Positions 48,416 through 56,129 of a stretch of 64,000 nucleotides of DNA are shown one piece after another. Made by a program: the position numbers and the translations under genes. Source of the DNA: Streptomyces spinoverrucosus. Its GTDB lineage: Bacteria; Actinomycetota; Actinomycetes; Streptomycetales; Streptomycetaceae. The first letter of the stretch is position 1. Each line of letters opens with the position of its first letter. Below the pieces are notes generated by a model, which did no database searches, was not told the origin of the DNA, and was given only the letters and a program-made list of their open reading frames with translations. The DNA lies in NCBI RefSeq assembly GCF_015712165.1, contig NZ_JADPZX010000001.1:1550001-1614000 (forward strand), read 5' to 3'.

Positions 48416-49249
48416 ATGGCGAAGAAAACGGACACGACAGTGGTGGTGACCGGGGCGACCGGTCGTACGGGCAGCAGGGTGGCGCGGGCCGTGCAGGCGG
48501 CCGGGCTGACGGTGCGGGCGGCCTCGCGCGCCCAGGGCTTCGACTGGGCGGACCGCTCGACGTGGGCGCGGACGCTGCGGGGCGCCGACGCGGCGTACCT
48601 CGTCCACCCCGGGGACGTCGGCTCCCCGCAGGCCACCCGGGCGGTCGGGCTGCTCGCGCACGAGGCGGTCTCCCTCGGCGTACGGCGGCTGGTGCTGCTG
48701 TCGGCGCGCGGCGAGGTGCAGGCGCGGCCGACCGAGGAGGCGCTGCGGGAGTCGGGCGCGGACTGGACGGTCGTACGGTCCGCGTGGTTCATGCAGAACT
48801 TCAGCGAGGGGCCCCTGGTGGAGGGGCTGCGGCTGAGCGGGGAGCTGGTGTTCCCGGGCGGTGAGGTGCGGGAGCCGTTCGTCGACCTGCGGGACGTCGC
48901 GGACGTGGTGGTGGCCGCGCTGGCGGCGGGCGACCGGTACGTCGGGCAGGGCATCGACGTGTCGGGGCCGCGGCTGCTGACGTTCGGGGAGGCGGTGGCG
49001 GAGATCGCGAAGGCGACGGGGCGGGAGCTGAGGTACCGGCCGGTGCCGGCGGCGGAGTACGGCGCGCACCTGGCCGCGTTCGGGGAGCCGCCCGAGGCGG
49101 TCGACCTGCTGGTGGACGTCTTCGAGACCCTCCTTGACGGCCGCAACGCCCACCTCTCGGACGGTGTCCAGCAGGTGCTGGGCCGCGAGCCGCGCGACTT
49201 CACGCAGTTCGTGACGGAGGCCGCGGCGGCGGGGACGTGGACGCCCTGA
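48416..49249 (+). CDS. NmrA-like NAD(P)-binding protein
   Basis: The protein has 277 residues. The N-terminal Rossmann motif is VVVTGATGRTGSRVARAV. WFMQNFSEG and VFPGGEVREPFVDLRDVADV fit the NmrA/HSCARG branch of atypical short-chain dehydrogenases, which sense redox state or reduce quinones. It lacks the YxxxK catalytic pair at the usual place. It converges with the YihY gene, 11 bp apart. Confidence 0.85.
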   Translation: MAKKTDTTVVVTGATGRTGSRVARAVQAAGLTVRAASRAQGFDWADRSTWARTLRGADAAYLVHPGDVGSPQATRAVGLLAHEAVSLGVRRLVLLSARGEVQARPTEEALRESGADWTVVRSAWFMQNFSEGPLVEGLRLSGELVFPGGEVREPFVDLRDVADVVVAALAAGDRYVGQGIDVSGPRLLTFGEAVAEIAKATGRELRYRPVPAAEYGAHLAAFGEPPEAVDLLVDVFETLLDGRNAHLSDGVQQVLGREPRDFTQFVTEAAAAGTWTP

Positions 49250-49260
49250 GCGAGGGCCCC

Positions 49261-50406
49261 TTACTTCTCCCCGGTCTCCTCCCCGCCTGGCTTGTGCGAG
49301 TTCTGCGCGCTCTTCACCTGCGTACGCAGTCGTGCCGTCACGTCCTCCGGCGGCAGGAAGCGGGACCAGCGCTCGGGGAACTCGGACGGCATGTCGGGGT
49401 CGTCCGGGTCGCGGGACGCGGCGGCGCGGGCGACGTACTCGGCGACCTGCGCCTCGCGCAGCCGTTCGTTGGCGGCGCGGGCGGCGGCCGTCGCGGCGGC
49501 CGGCCAGACGCGGTCGATCGCCGCGTTGACGGCGGCGCCGACCAGCACGGCGAAGGCGGACACACCGATCCACAGCAGAACGGCGACGGCGGCGGCCAGG
49601 GAGCCGTAGATCGTCGCACCCTCGATGGTGTTCTGCAGGTAGATGCGGAGCAGGAAGCTGCCGAGCACCCACATGCCGAGGGCGACCAGGGCGCCCGGGA
49701 CGTCCTCGACCCACGGGGAGCGGACCGGGACCGAGACGTGGTACAGCGTGGTCAGGAAGACGATCGACAGCACGATGACCACGGGCCAGTACAGGACCTG
49801 AACCACCGTCGTCGACCACGGCAGGATCCGCACCACCGCGTCCGGACCGGCGACCATCAGCGGCAGCGCGACCGAGCCGATCAGCAGGGCCGCGATGAAC
49901 AGCAGGAAGGCCACCAGCCGGGTCTTGACGATGCCGCGGACGCCGTCGAGGCCGTACATGACGGTGATGGTGTCGATGAAGACGTTCACCGCGCGGGAGC
50001 CGGACCAGAGCGCGAAGAGAAAACCTATGGAGATGACGTCCGGTCGCCCGCCCTGCATCACGTCGTCCAGGATCGGCCGCGCGATCTGGTTGACGCCCTT
50101 GTCGGACAGGACCGTGCGGGAGGCCTCCAGCAGGTTGGTCTCCAGGCTGGAGATCGTGTCGGTACCGGTCCAGTCGTCGACGTAGCCGAGCAGGCCGATG
50201 AGGCTGAGCAGCAGGGGCGGCACGGACAGCAGCGTGAAGAAGGCGGCCTCGGCGGCCAGACCGAGGATGCGGTACTCGATGCAGGAGTTGACGGTGTCCT
50301 TGAGCAGCAGCCAGGCCGTCCTGCGCTTGGAGACGTCCCGGTAGAGGGCACGCGCGCGGTGGAGGCGACCGGAGGGTCGTTCGGGGATATCACTTGCTGG
50401 CTGCAC
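49261..50406 (-). CDS. YihY/BrkB family membrane protein
   Basis: The protein has 381 residues from a GTG at 50406. About six membrane helices (first near LAAEAAFFTLLSVPPLLLSL) match the YihY/virulence-factor BrkB family. The charged C-terminal 70 residues are cytoplasmic. Despite an old name (RNase BN) the family's function is unsettled; roles in transport or envelope integrity have been proposed. Confidence 0.87.
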   Translation of the reverse strand: MQPASDIPERPSGRLHRARALYRDVSKRRTAWLLLKDTVNSCIEYRILGLAAEAAFFTLLSVPPLLLSLIGLLGYVDDWTGTDTISSLETNLLEASRTVLSDKGVNQIARPILDDVMQGGRPDVISIGFLFALWSGSRAVNVFIDTITVMYGLDGVRGIVKTRLVAFLLFIAALLIGSVALPLMVAGPDAVVRILPWSTTVVQVLYWPVVIVLSIVFLTTLYHVSVPVRSPWVEDVPGALVALGMWVLGSFLLRIYLQNTIEGATIYGSLAAAVAVLLWIGVSAFAVLVGAAVNAAIDRVWPAAATAAARAANERLREAQVAEYVARAAASRDPDDPDMPSEFPERWSRFLPPEDVTARLRTQVKSAQNSHKPGGEETGEK

Positions 50407-50536
50407 GACCCAAAGGTATCCGCCGCACGGGGCGCGGTTCACCCTGGTGGGACGGTGGGCCACGGGTGCCCGTGTCCGCGTCCGTGTCTGTGCCCGTGGG
50501 GTGACCGCCTCCGTACCTCGGGGTAGGTTCCGAGAC

Positions 50537-52171
50537 ATGGCACGCAGCACCCACACCGTGACCAACCAGGCGCCGCCGCTCGTGGGGCACGACGTCTTCC
50601 GCGCCGACCGGGCCCTCGTGGCGGCCGTCGAGCGGCACGTCGCCCCGCATCTGCTCGACGAGGTCCTGGACGAGCTGTCGGGGCTCGGCCGCACCTGCGG
50701 GTCGGCGCAGGCGCAGGAGTGGGGGGTGCTGGCCAACGAGAACCCGCCCCGGCTGCACACCCACGACCGCTACGGCCACCGCGTCGACGAGGTCGAGTTC
50801 CATCCGGCCTGGCACCGGCTGCTCGGCAAGGGCGTCGCCGCGGGCCTGACCGCGGCCTGGACGCGGCCCGCCGGGCATGTGCGCCGGGCGGCCGGGTTCC
50901 TGATGTGGACGCAGGTCGAGGCGGGCAACGGCTGCCCGCTGTCCATGACCCATGCCGCCGTGCCCGCCCTGCGCGTGGACCCGGACCTCGCCGCCGAGTG
51001 GGAGCCGCGGCTGACGTCCATGATCTACGACCGTGATCTGCGGCCCGCCGAGCAGAAGGCGGGGGTGCTGTTCGGGATGGGCATGACGGAGAAACAGGGC
51101 GGCAGCGACGTCCGCGCCAACACCACCGTGGCCCGGCCGCTGGCCGAGGACGGGACGTACGAGCTGACCGGGCACAAGTGGTTCTGCTCGGCACCGATGT
51201 CGGACGGCTTCCTGGTGCTGGCCCAGGCCCCGGGCGGGCTGACCTGTTTCCTGGTGCCGCGGGTGCTCGCGGACGGCACCAGAAACGTGTTCCTGCTCCA
51301 GCGGCTGAAGGAGAAGCTGGGAAACCGTTCCAACGCCTCCGGCGAGGTCGAGTTCGACGGGACCTGGGCGCGCCGGGTCGGCGAGGAGGGACGCGGGGTG
51401 CGGACCATCATCGAGATGGTCGCCGCGACCCGGCTCGACTGTGTGCTCGGCTCGGCGGGGCTGATGCGGCAGGCCGTCGTGCAGGCCGTTCACCACTGCA
51501 CGTATCGGGAGGTGTTTGGCGGAAAACTGATCGACAAGCCGTTGATGCGCAACGTTCTGGCCGATCTCGCCCTCGAGTCGGAGGCGGCGACCACGCTCGG
51601 GCTGCGCCTCGCCGCCGCCTACGACGACGGCAGCGAACAGGAGCGGGCGTTTCTGCGCCTGGCGGTGCCGGCCGCCAAGTACTGGGTGACCAAGCGCTGT
51701 ACGCCGGTGACGGTGGAGGCGGCCGAGTGCCTGGGCGGAAACGGTTACGTGGAGGAGTCGGGGCTGCCCCGGCTGGTGCGCGAGTCGCCGCTGAACTCGA
51801 TCTGGGAGGGCGCGGGCAACGTCCAGGCGCTGGATGTGCTGCGCGCGCTGCAACGCGAGCCGGAGGCCCTCAACGCCTACCTCCAGGAGGTCGGCCTGGC
51901 ACGCGGCGCCGACCACCGGCTGGACGCCGCGATCAAGAACCTGCTGACAGAACTGGCCGATCTGGAGGGCGTCGAGGCCCGCGCGCGGCGCCTGGTCGAG
52001 CGGCTCGCGCTGGTGCTGCAGGGGGCGCTGCTCGTCCGGTACGCGCCCCCGGAGGTCGCCGACGCGTTCTGCGGCTCGCGACTGGGCGGCGACTGGGGAA
52101 GCGCTTTCGGGACGCTTCCGCACACGCTGAACCTCGCGTCAGTAGTGGAGCGGGCGCGGCCGGTCTCCTGA
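50537..52171 (+). CDS. Acyl-CoA dehydrogenase family protein (AidB-like)
   Basis: The protein has 544 residues, longer than standard acyl-CoA dehydrogenases and like AidB. GMGMTEKQGGSDVRAN and NRSNASGEVEFDG are FAD/substrate-loop motifs; the C-terminal helical part contains LGGNGYVEESGLPRLVRE and SIWEGAGNVQALDVLRA. E. coli AidB protects DNA during alkylation stress, and many Streptomyces copies are annotated so. True substrate unknown. A hairpin 69 bp after the stop ends the transcript. Confidence 0.88.
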   Translation: MARSTHTVTNQAPPLVGHDVFRADRALVAAVERHVAPHLLDEVLDELSGLGRTCGSAQAQEWGVLANENPPRLHTHDRYGHRVDEVEFHPAWHRLLGKGVAAGLTAAWTRPAGHVRRAAGFLMWTQVEAGNGCPLSMTHAAVPALRVDPDLAAEWEPRLTSMIYDRDLRPAEQKAGVLFGMGMTEKQGGSDVRANTTVARPLAEDGTYELTGHKWFCSAPMSDGFLVLAQAPGGLTCFLVPRVLADGTRNVFLLQRLKEKLGNRSNASGEVEFDGTWARRVGEEGRGVRTIIEMVAATRLDCVLGSAGLMRQAVVQAVHHCTYREVFGGKLIDKPLMRNVLADLALESEAATTLGLRLAAAYDDGSEQERAFLRLAVPAAKYWVTKRCTPVTVEAAECLGGNGYVEESGLPRLVRESPLNSIWEGAGNVQALDVLRALQREPEALNAYLQEVGLARGADHRLDAAIKNLLTELADLEGVEARARRLVERLALVLQGALLVRYAPPEVADAFCGSRLGGDWGSAFGTLPHTLNLASVVERARPVS

Positions 52172-52239
52172 CCCGGGGTACGGCGGCTGTGGCGCCCTGC
52201 GGCGAAAGGCCCGCGCGCACCGGGAAAACCGCACGCCGA

Positions 52240-52275
52240 CAGGGGTGGTGCTGCGCCGACACGGCACCACCCCTG
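52240..52275 (+). terminator. Hairpin terminator after the acyl-CoA dehydrogenase gene
   Basis: An 11-bp perfect stem (CAGGGGTGGTG/CACCACCCCTG) with a 14-nt loop. The 346-bp gap up to the GAF regulator otherwise holds the palindrome listed next and a TTGACA hexamer at about 52475. Confidence 0.72.
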
Positions 52276-52354
52276 CCCCTGCAGGCCCGTTGAGGCCATG
52301 CGCGCCGCACGGGCGACGTCGCTCAAGTTTCAAACACCGGGGGAGGTTCACCAG

Positions 52355-52374
52355 AGTTGCAAGGGGTTGCAACT
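52355..52374. promoter_or_regulatory. 20-bp inverted repeat upstream of the GAF regulator
   Basis: AGTTGCAA-gggg-TTGCAACT is a perfect 8+4+8 repeat, AT-richer than its surroundings and 144 bp before the GTG start. The geometry suits a dimeric regulator, possibly the downstream protein itself. Confidence 0.5.
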
Positions 52375-52517
52375 TTCCGGTGTCTGTGACCGGACTGGGC
52401 CCCTCCGTCCTCGGCGGGCGGCAGTATGGGACGCACCATCAGGACGCGACCGGAAAACGACGCCGCCAGAGCTTGACAGCCGGTCGCACGTCAGTGTGAA
52501 CCCGGGGGAGGACCACA

Positions 52518-53807
52518 GTGCCGCGGTCGCCGATGAATGTGACGGACCTGGCCGCCGTCGACGCGCCACGGGCCGCGCGAATGCTCAGCGCGGTGCGCGA
52601 CGCCGCCCTCTCCGGCAAGCGCCCCGACCTCGCCCCCCGGCCGGTCATCGAGGAGTCCTGGGGTCGCATGCTGCGCGGTGGCGTGGACCCGGACCACGAC
52701 TTCAGATCCGGCCTGTTGGAGCCGGAGGAGATCATGCGGCGGCGGCAGGACTCGCCGCTGCGGCATGTGCTGCCGGTGCTCAGAGAAGGCCTGGTCTCGG
52801 TCGCGGACACCGCCCAGCACATCATGGTGATCGCCGACGCGGACGCCCGGGTGCTGTGGCGCGAGGGCAGTTCCGCGGTGCTGCGCAAGGCGGACGGGCT
52901 GGGCTTCCTGCTCGGCGCCGACTGGCGGGAGAACATCGTCGGCACCAACGGCGTCGGGACGCCCGCGGTGGTACGGCGGCCCGTGCAGGTCTTCGCCGCG
53001 GAGCACTTCGTCCGCTCGCACGCCTCGTGGACCTGCGCCGGCGCCCCCATCACTGATCCGCGCGACGGGCGACTGATCGGCGTGGTGGACGTGAGCGGGC
53101 CGCTGGAGACGATGCATCCGGCCACCCTCGCCTGGGTCGACTCGGTGGCCAAGCTCGCGGAGGCCCGGCTGCGGGTGTTGCATCTGACCGCGCTGGAGCG
53201 GCTGCGCGCGGTGGCCGCTCCGGTGCTGGCCCGGCTGACCGGCCGCGCGCTGGTGGTGGACCGAGAGGGCTGGACCGCGGCCGTGACGGGGATGCCGTAC
53301 ACCAACCGGATCGCGCTGCCCAAGGCGCTCTCGCCGGGCCGCCGTTGGCTGCCCGTGCTGGGCCTGTGCGTGGTGGAACCGCTCGCCGAGGGCTGGCTGG
53401 TGCGGCCCGCCGACGAGCCGGTGCCGACCGGGGCCACCCGGATCGTGCTCGACCTGGGGCAGCCGCGCCGCTGGACGGTGACGGTGTCGGGCGGCGCGGG
53501 TTCCTGGACCCATGAACTGAGTCCGCGGCACGCCGAGTTGCTGTACCTGCTGGCCGAGCACCGGGCCGGCCGCACCGCCGCGCAGCTCGCCGCGGACGTG
53601 TTCGGCGACCCCTACCGCACCGTGACGGTGCGTGCCGAGATGTCGCGGGTACGGCGGTATCTCGGGGGCTTTCTGGAGCATCGGCCGTATCGTTTCCGCG
53701 ACGATGCCGAGATCGAGGTGATCCTGCCGCCCCAGCCGTCCGACCTGCTGCCGCACTCCACCGCGCCGACGGTGCTCAGGGCGCGGGCGGCCTCGGGGGT
53801 GCCGTAG
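52518..53807 (+). CDS. GAF-domain transcriptional regulator
   Basis: The protein has 429 residues from a GTG behind GGGGGAGGA. The N-terminal half resembles the AcoR/XylR-type sensor part: EESWGRMLRGGVDP, then a GAF domain (about 85-225, ENIVGTNGVGTPAVVRRPVQVF and TCAGAPITDP). It lacks the AAA+ domain of sigma-54 activators. Residues about 335-400 (LSPRHAELLYLLAEHRAGRTAAQL) form a winged-helix DNA-binding end. In actinobacteria this type often controls alcohol or aldehyde dehydrogenases; no such gene is adjacent here. Confidence 0.82.
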   Translation: MPRSPMNVTDLAAVDAPRAARMLSAVRDAALSGKRPDLAPRPVIEESWGRMLRGGVDPDHDFRSGLLEPEEIMRRRQDSPLRHVLPVLREGLVSVADTAQHIMVIADADARVLWREGSSAVLRKADGLGFLLGADWRENIVGTNGVGTPAVVRRPVQVFAAEHFVRSHASWTCAGAPITDPRDGRLIGVVDVSGPLETMHPATLAWVDSVAKLAEARLRVLHLTALERLRAVAAPVLARLTGRALVVDREGWTAAVTGMPYTNRIALPKALSPGRRWLPVLGLCVVEPLAEGWLVRPADEPVPTGATRIVLDLGQPRRWTVTVSGGAGSWTHELSPRHAELLYLLAEHRAGRTAAQLAADVFGDPYRTVTVRAEMSRVRRYLGGFLEHRPYRFRDDAEIEVILPPQPSDLLPHSTAPTVLRARAASGVP

Positions 53808-54002
53808 GCGCTTCGAAGGGTACGGCGTCGCCGTGCGTCCGCACGTGGCTTCCGCACGTCCGAGGGCTTCTTCCGCATATTTGCGGGGTCTGCGTCCACA
53901 GTCCGCCGTACCTGACGTAGCATCCACTATCGGGCCACCCCACCTGCTCCCAGGTCAACGCACAGATCATCAGGCGCAGTTGGCCCGCCTCGGGAGGACC
54001 AG

Positions 54003-55202
54003 ATGAAGCATCGCGGCAGACACCGCCGACGCAAGCGGGGCCAGGCGCTGCGGGCGTTCCTGGCCGGGACCGCCCTCGCGCTCACCGGCGCCGCCACCCT
54101 GATCAGCGCCTCCCAGGCCACGGTCGGCACCGATCCGGGCGCCCTGAAGCCGGTCACCTCCGCCGCCTCCCTGGCGGATCTGCGGCTGCGCGAGGCGCGG
54201 ATCCCGCAGCCCGTGCCCGACGGGCCGGCCCAGCCCGTCGGCGTCGCCACCGTCCTCACGGACGCCGACCGCAGCCTGCGTGCCGCGCCCGACTGCACCG
54301 GCGCCGAGCGCTCCGCGCTGCCCATAGCGCCCGCGGCCACCCGAGCGCACTGCTGGGACGAGGCCGGCACCGAGGGATGGCACACCGGCGCGGTGACCAC
54401 CTCGGGGGACGCCGACGACGACGGCCGGTGGGGCGCGAACCGCGTGATCCTCTCCGGCTGGAGCGACCAGCGGGGCCACTCCCGGGTCGCGTTCGTCGAC
54501 GCGGACGACCCGGACCGGCTCACCTACACCTGGGTGGCGCTCACCGTTCCGGCGGGCGGCGACCCCGTCGGCAGGCCACTCGTGTCCCCGTTGTCCGGAA
54601 TGGTCTGGTACCAGGACAAGCTGCTCGTCACCGGCGACGAGGGGCGCGCCCTGTACGTCTACGACCTGGACCGCATCCGGCGCGCCTCCGCCGACACCGC
54701 CGCGACCGCGCCACCGGCGCGCGGCGACCGCTACACGCTGCCCGCCGTCCGCTCGTACCGTCTGACCGGCGCCCGGATCGGCGCGCTCTCCCTCGACCGC
54801 AGCACCACGCCCGACAGCCTCGTCGCGAGCGAGTCGGTCCCGGACGGCGACCGGTCCACCCGCCTGTGGCGCTACGCCCTCGACGACGACCCGTCCGACG
54901 CCGGCCTGCTCTCCACGGGGGCGCTGGAGGCGTACGAGACGAAGGCGGCCGACGTCCGTGGGGTGCTCGCCCACCGGTCCCAGTGGTACCTGTCCCGAGC
55001 GGCGGGCGAGCACGGGACGCTGTGGCGGCAGGACGACGGTGGCGCGCGGGCGGCGCGGTGCGGGACGGACGAGACGTATCTGTGCTGGAGCGGTCCCGCG
55101 CAGTCCCTCTCCTACTGGGAGGAGAGCGGTGAGGTCTGGTCGCAGTCGGGGCGGATGCTGTTCTCGCTGCCGCTGGACACGATCGACAGGGCGATGAGCT
55201 AG
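54003..55202 (+). CDS. Secreted hypothetical protein
   Basis: The protein has 399 residues behind GGGAGGACC. A very basic N-terminus (KHRGRHRRRKRG) and hydrophobic core (FLAGTALALTGAATLI) form a signal sequence. The mature part has regularly spaced Trp- and Tyr-containing strands (MVWYQDKLLVTGDEGRALYVYDL, SLSYWEESGEVWSQSGRML), suggesting a beta-propeller. Four Cys near 98-118 and 340-352 could form disulfides. I do not recognise a family. The 195 bp before it show a small GC hairpin near 53832 only. Confidence 0.78.
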   Translation: MKHRGRHRRRKRGQALRAFLAGTALALTGAATLISASQATVGTDPGALKPVTSAASLADLRLREARIPQPVPDGPAQPVGVATVLTDADRSLRAAPDCTGAERSALPIAPAATRAHCWDEAGTEGWHTGAVTTSGDADDDGRWGANRVILSGWSDQRGHSRVAFVDADDPDRLTYTWVALTVPAGGDPVGRPLVSPLSGMVWYQDKLLVTGDEGRALYVYDLDRIRRASADTAATAPPARGDRYTLPAVRSYRLTGARIGALSLDRSTTPDSLVASESVPDGDRSTRLWRYALDDDPSDAGLLSTGALEAYETKAADVRGVLAHRSQWYLSRAAGEHGTLWRQDDGGARAARCGTDETYLCWSGPAQSLSYWEESGEVWSQSGRMLFSLPLDTIDRAMS

Positions 55203-55219
55203 ATGATTCCCTGACCTGC

Positions 55220-55792
55220 ATGACGAACATCCCCGTGACCACCTGGTCCCTGGAGCAGACCGCCCCGACCGACCTGCTCCCGGCCGCGGCGCCGGAGGGC
55301 GACGTGCGGATCGCCCGTGCCGAGGTGCCCTCGCCCGAGTTCAGCCGTTTCCTGTACGCGTCCGTGGGCGGGGACATCCGCTGGACGGACCGGCTGGGCT
55401 GGACGTACGCGCGGTGGCAGGAGTACCTGGAGCGGCCGGGAGTGGAGACCTGGGTGGCCTACGACCGGGGCACGCCCGCCGGCTATGTGGAGCTGGAGCC
55501 GCAGGACGACTCGGTGGTGGAGATCGCCTACTTCGGCCTGATCCCGGCCTTCCGCGGACGGCGCATCGGCGGGCACCTGCTGTCGTACGGCGCTGCCCGC
55601 GCGTGGGATCTCGCGGACCGCTGGCCGGGGCTTGCGCCGACGAAGCGGGTGTGGCTGCATACCTGCAGCAAGGACGGCGAGCACGCGATGGACAACTACC
55701 TGCGGCGCGGCTTCAAGCTGTTCGACACCAAGGTCGAGGAGGAGCCGCAGATCGCGACGCCGGGTCCCTGGCCGGGCGCATACCCTGCCTGA
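55220..55792 (+). CDS. GNAT-family N-acetyltransferase
   Basis: The protein has 190 residues, 17 bp after the secreted protein gene. The acetyl-CoA motif is IAYFGLIPAFRGRRIGGHLL, followed by a late Cys/Asp-containing segment (LHTCSKDGEHAMDNYLRRGF). It is cytosolic. Substrate unknown. A strong hairpin follows 39 bp later. Confidence 0.87.
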   Translation: MTNIPVTTWSLEQTAPTDLLPAAAPEGDVRIARAEVPSPEFSRFLYASVGGDIRWTDRLGWTYARWQEYLERPGVETWVAYDRGTPAGYVELEPQDDSVVEIAYFGLIPAFRGRRIGGHLLSYGAARAWDLADRWPGLAPTKRVWLHTCSKDGEHAMDNYLRRGFKLFDTKVEEEPQIATPGPWPGAYPA

Positions 55793-55831
55793 CCTGGCCC
55801 GACAAGACGGCATTCACGCCTTGTGACCGAC

Positions 55832-55866
55832 GACACCCTTGTTCCACATTCCGGGACAAGGGTGTC
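55832..55866 (+). terminator. Strong hairpin between GNAT and the sulfur operon
   Basis: An 11-bp perfect stem (GACACCCTTGT/ACAAGGGTGTC) is extended by three more pairs. It isolates the sulfur operon from upstream transcription. Confidence 0.7.
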
Positions 55867-55882
55867 CGCATGTTGGATAAAG

Positions 55883-55897
55883 CTGGACTGTGTCCAG
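55883..55897. promoter_or_regulatory. Inverted repeat in the sulfur operon promoter
   Basis: CTGGAC-tgt-GTCCAG lies 23 bp before the leader-peptide ATG, next to TTGGATAAAG, which could be part of the promoter. It could be an operator; the regulator is unknown. Confidence 0.4.
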
Positions 55898-55919
55898 ATC
55901 GCCGTGACACGCTTCCGTC

Positions 55920-56003
55920 ATGTCTGGAACTGGAATTGCCTTGGTGAGTCGGCGGCACGTCGACCTCGGCCGCATGTCCAGCGCCATCTGTCCGGCGAGC
56001 TGA
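55920..56003 (+). CDS. Cysteine-type leader peptide (RRHVDL family), 27 aa
   Basis: The frame encodes 27 residues and contains LVSRRHVDLGRMSSAIC, the signature of the small leader peptides found before sulfur-assimilation genes in many actinobacteria. Its single Cys (residue 24, codon TGT at 55989) lies four codons before the stop. It ends 126 bp before sirA. Known cysteine-linked actinobacterial leader frames suggest that translation of the Cys codon reports cysteine supply and sets expression of the operon. That mechanism is established for some mycobacterial examples and is inferred here. Confidence 0.85.
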   Translation: MSGTGIALVSRRHVDLGRMSSAICPAS

Positions 56004-56088
56004 GACCTCTCCAGCAACGCCGTTCTCCCCCGCTTTGTCTGTCCCTGCGCAATGATGCGCACGTATGCCCCGATGCGCCGTACGCGCA
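55979..56088 (+). promoter_or_regulatory. Leader RNA hairpins before sirA
   Basis: CAGC-GCC pairs with GGC-ga-GCTG (55979-56002), placing the TGT Cys codon of the leader frame in the loop. Further on, TGCGCA-atga-TGCGCA (56046-56061) and TGCGC-cgtac-GCGCA (56074-56088) form two short hairpins with interchangeable arms. This multi-state leader fits attenuation or ribosome-access control. Confidence 0.55.
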
Positions 56089-56129
56089 GGTCAGAGCCGC
56101 TTTCCGCCTGTCCCGAAGGACGTAGAACC

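Noticed and set aside
50460-50500. Run of GTCCGT/GTGCCCGTG-like repeats
   Set aside because: Short, imperfect low-complexity DNA between divergent genes; no clear unit.
52096-52109. AAGCGCTTT palindrome like the LacI 2 operator
   Set aside because: It lies inside the acyl-CoA dehydrogenase coding sequence and is explained by codons.
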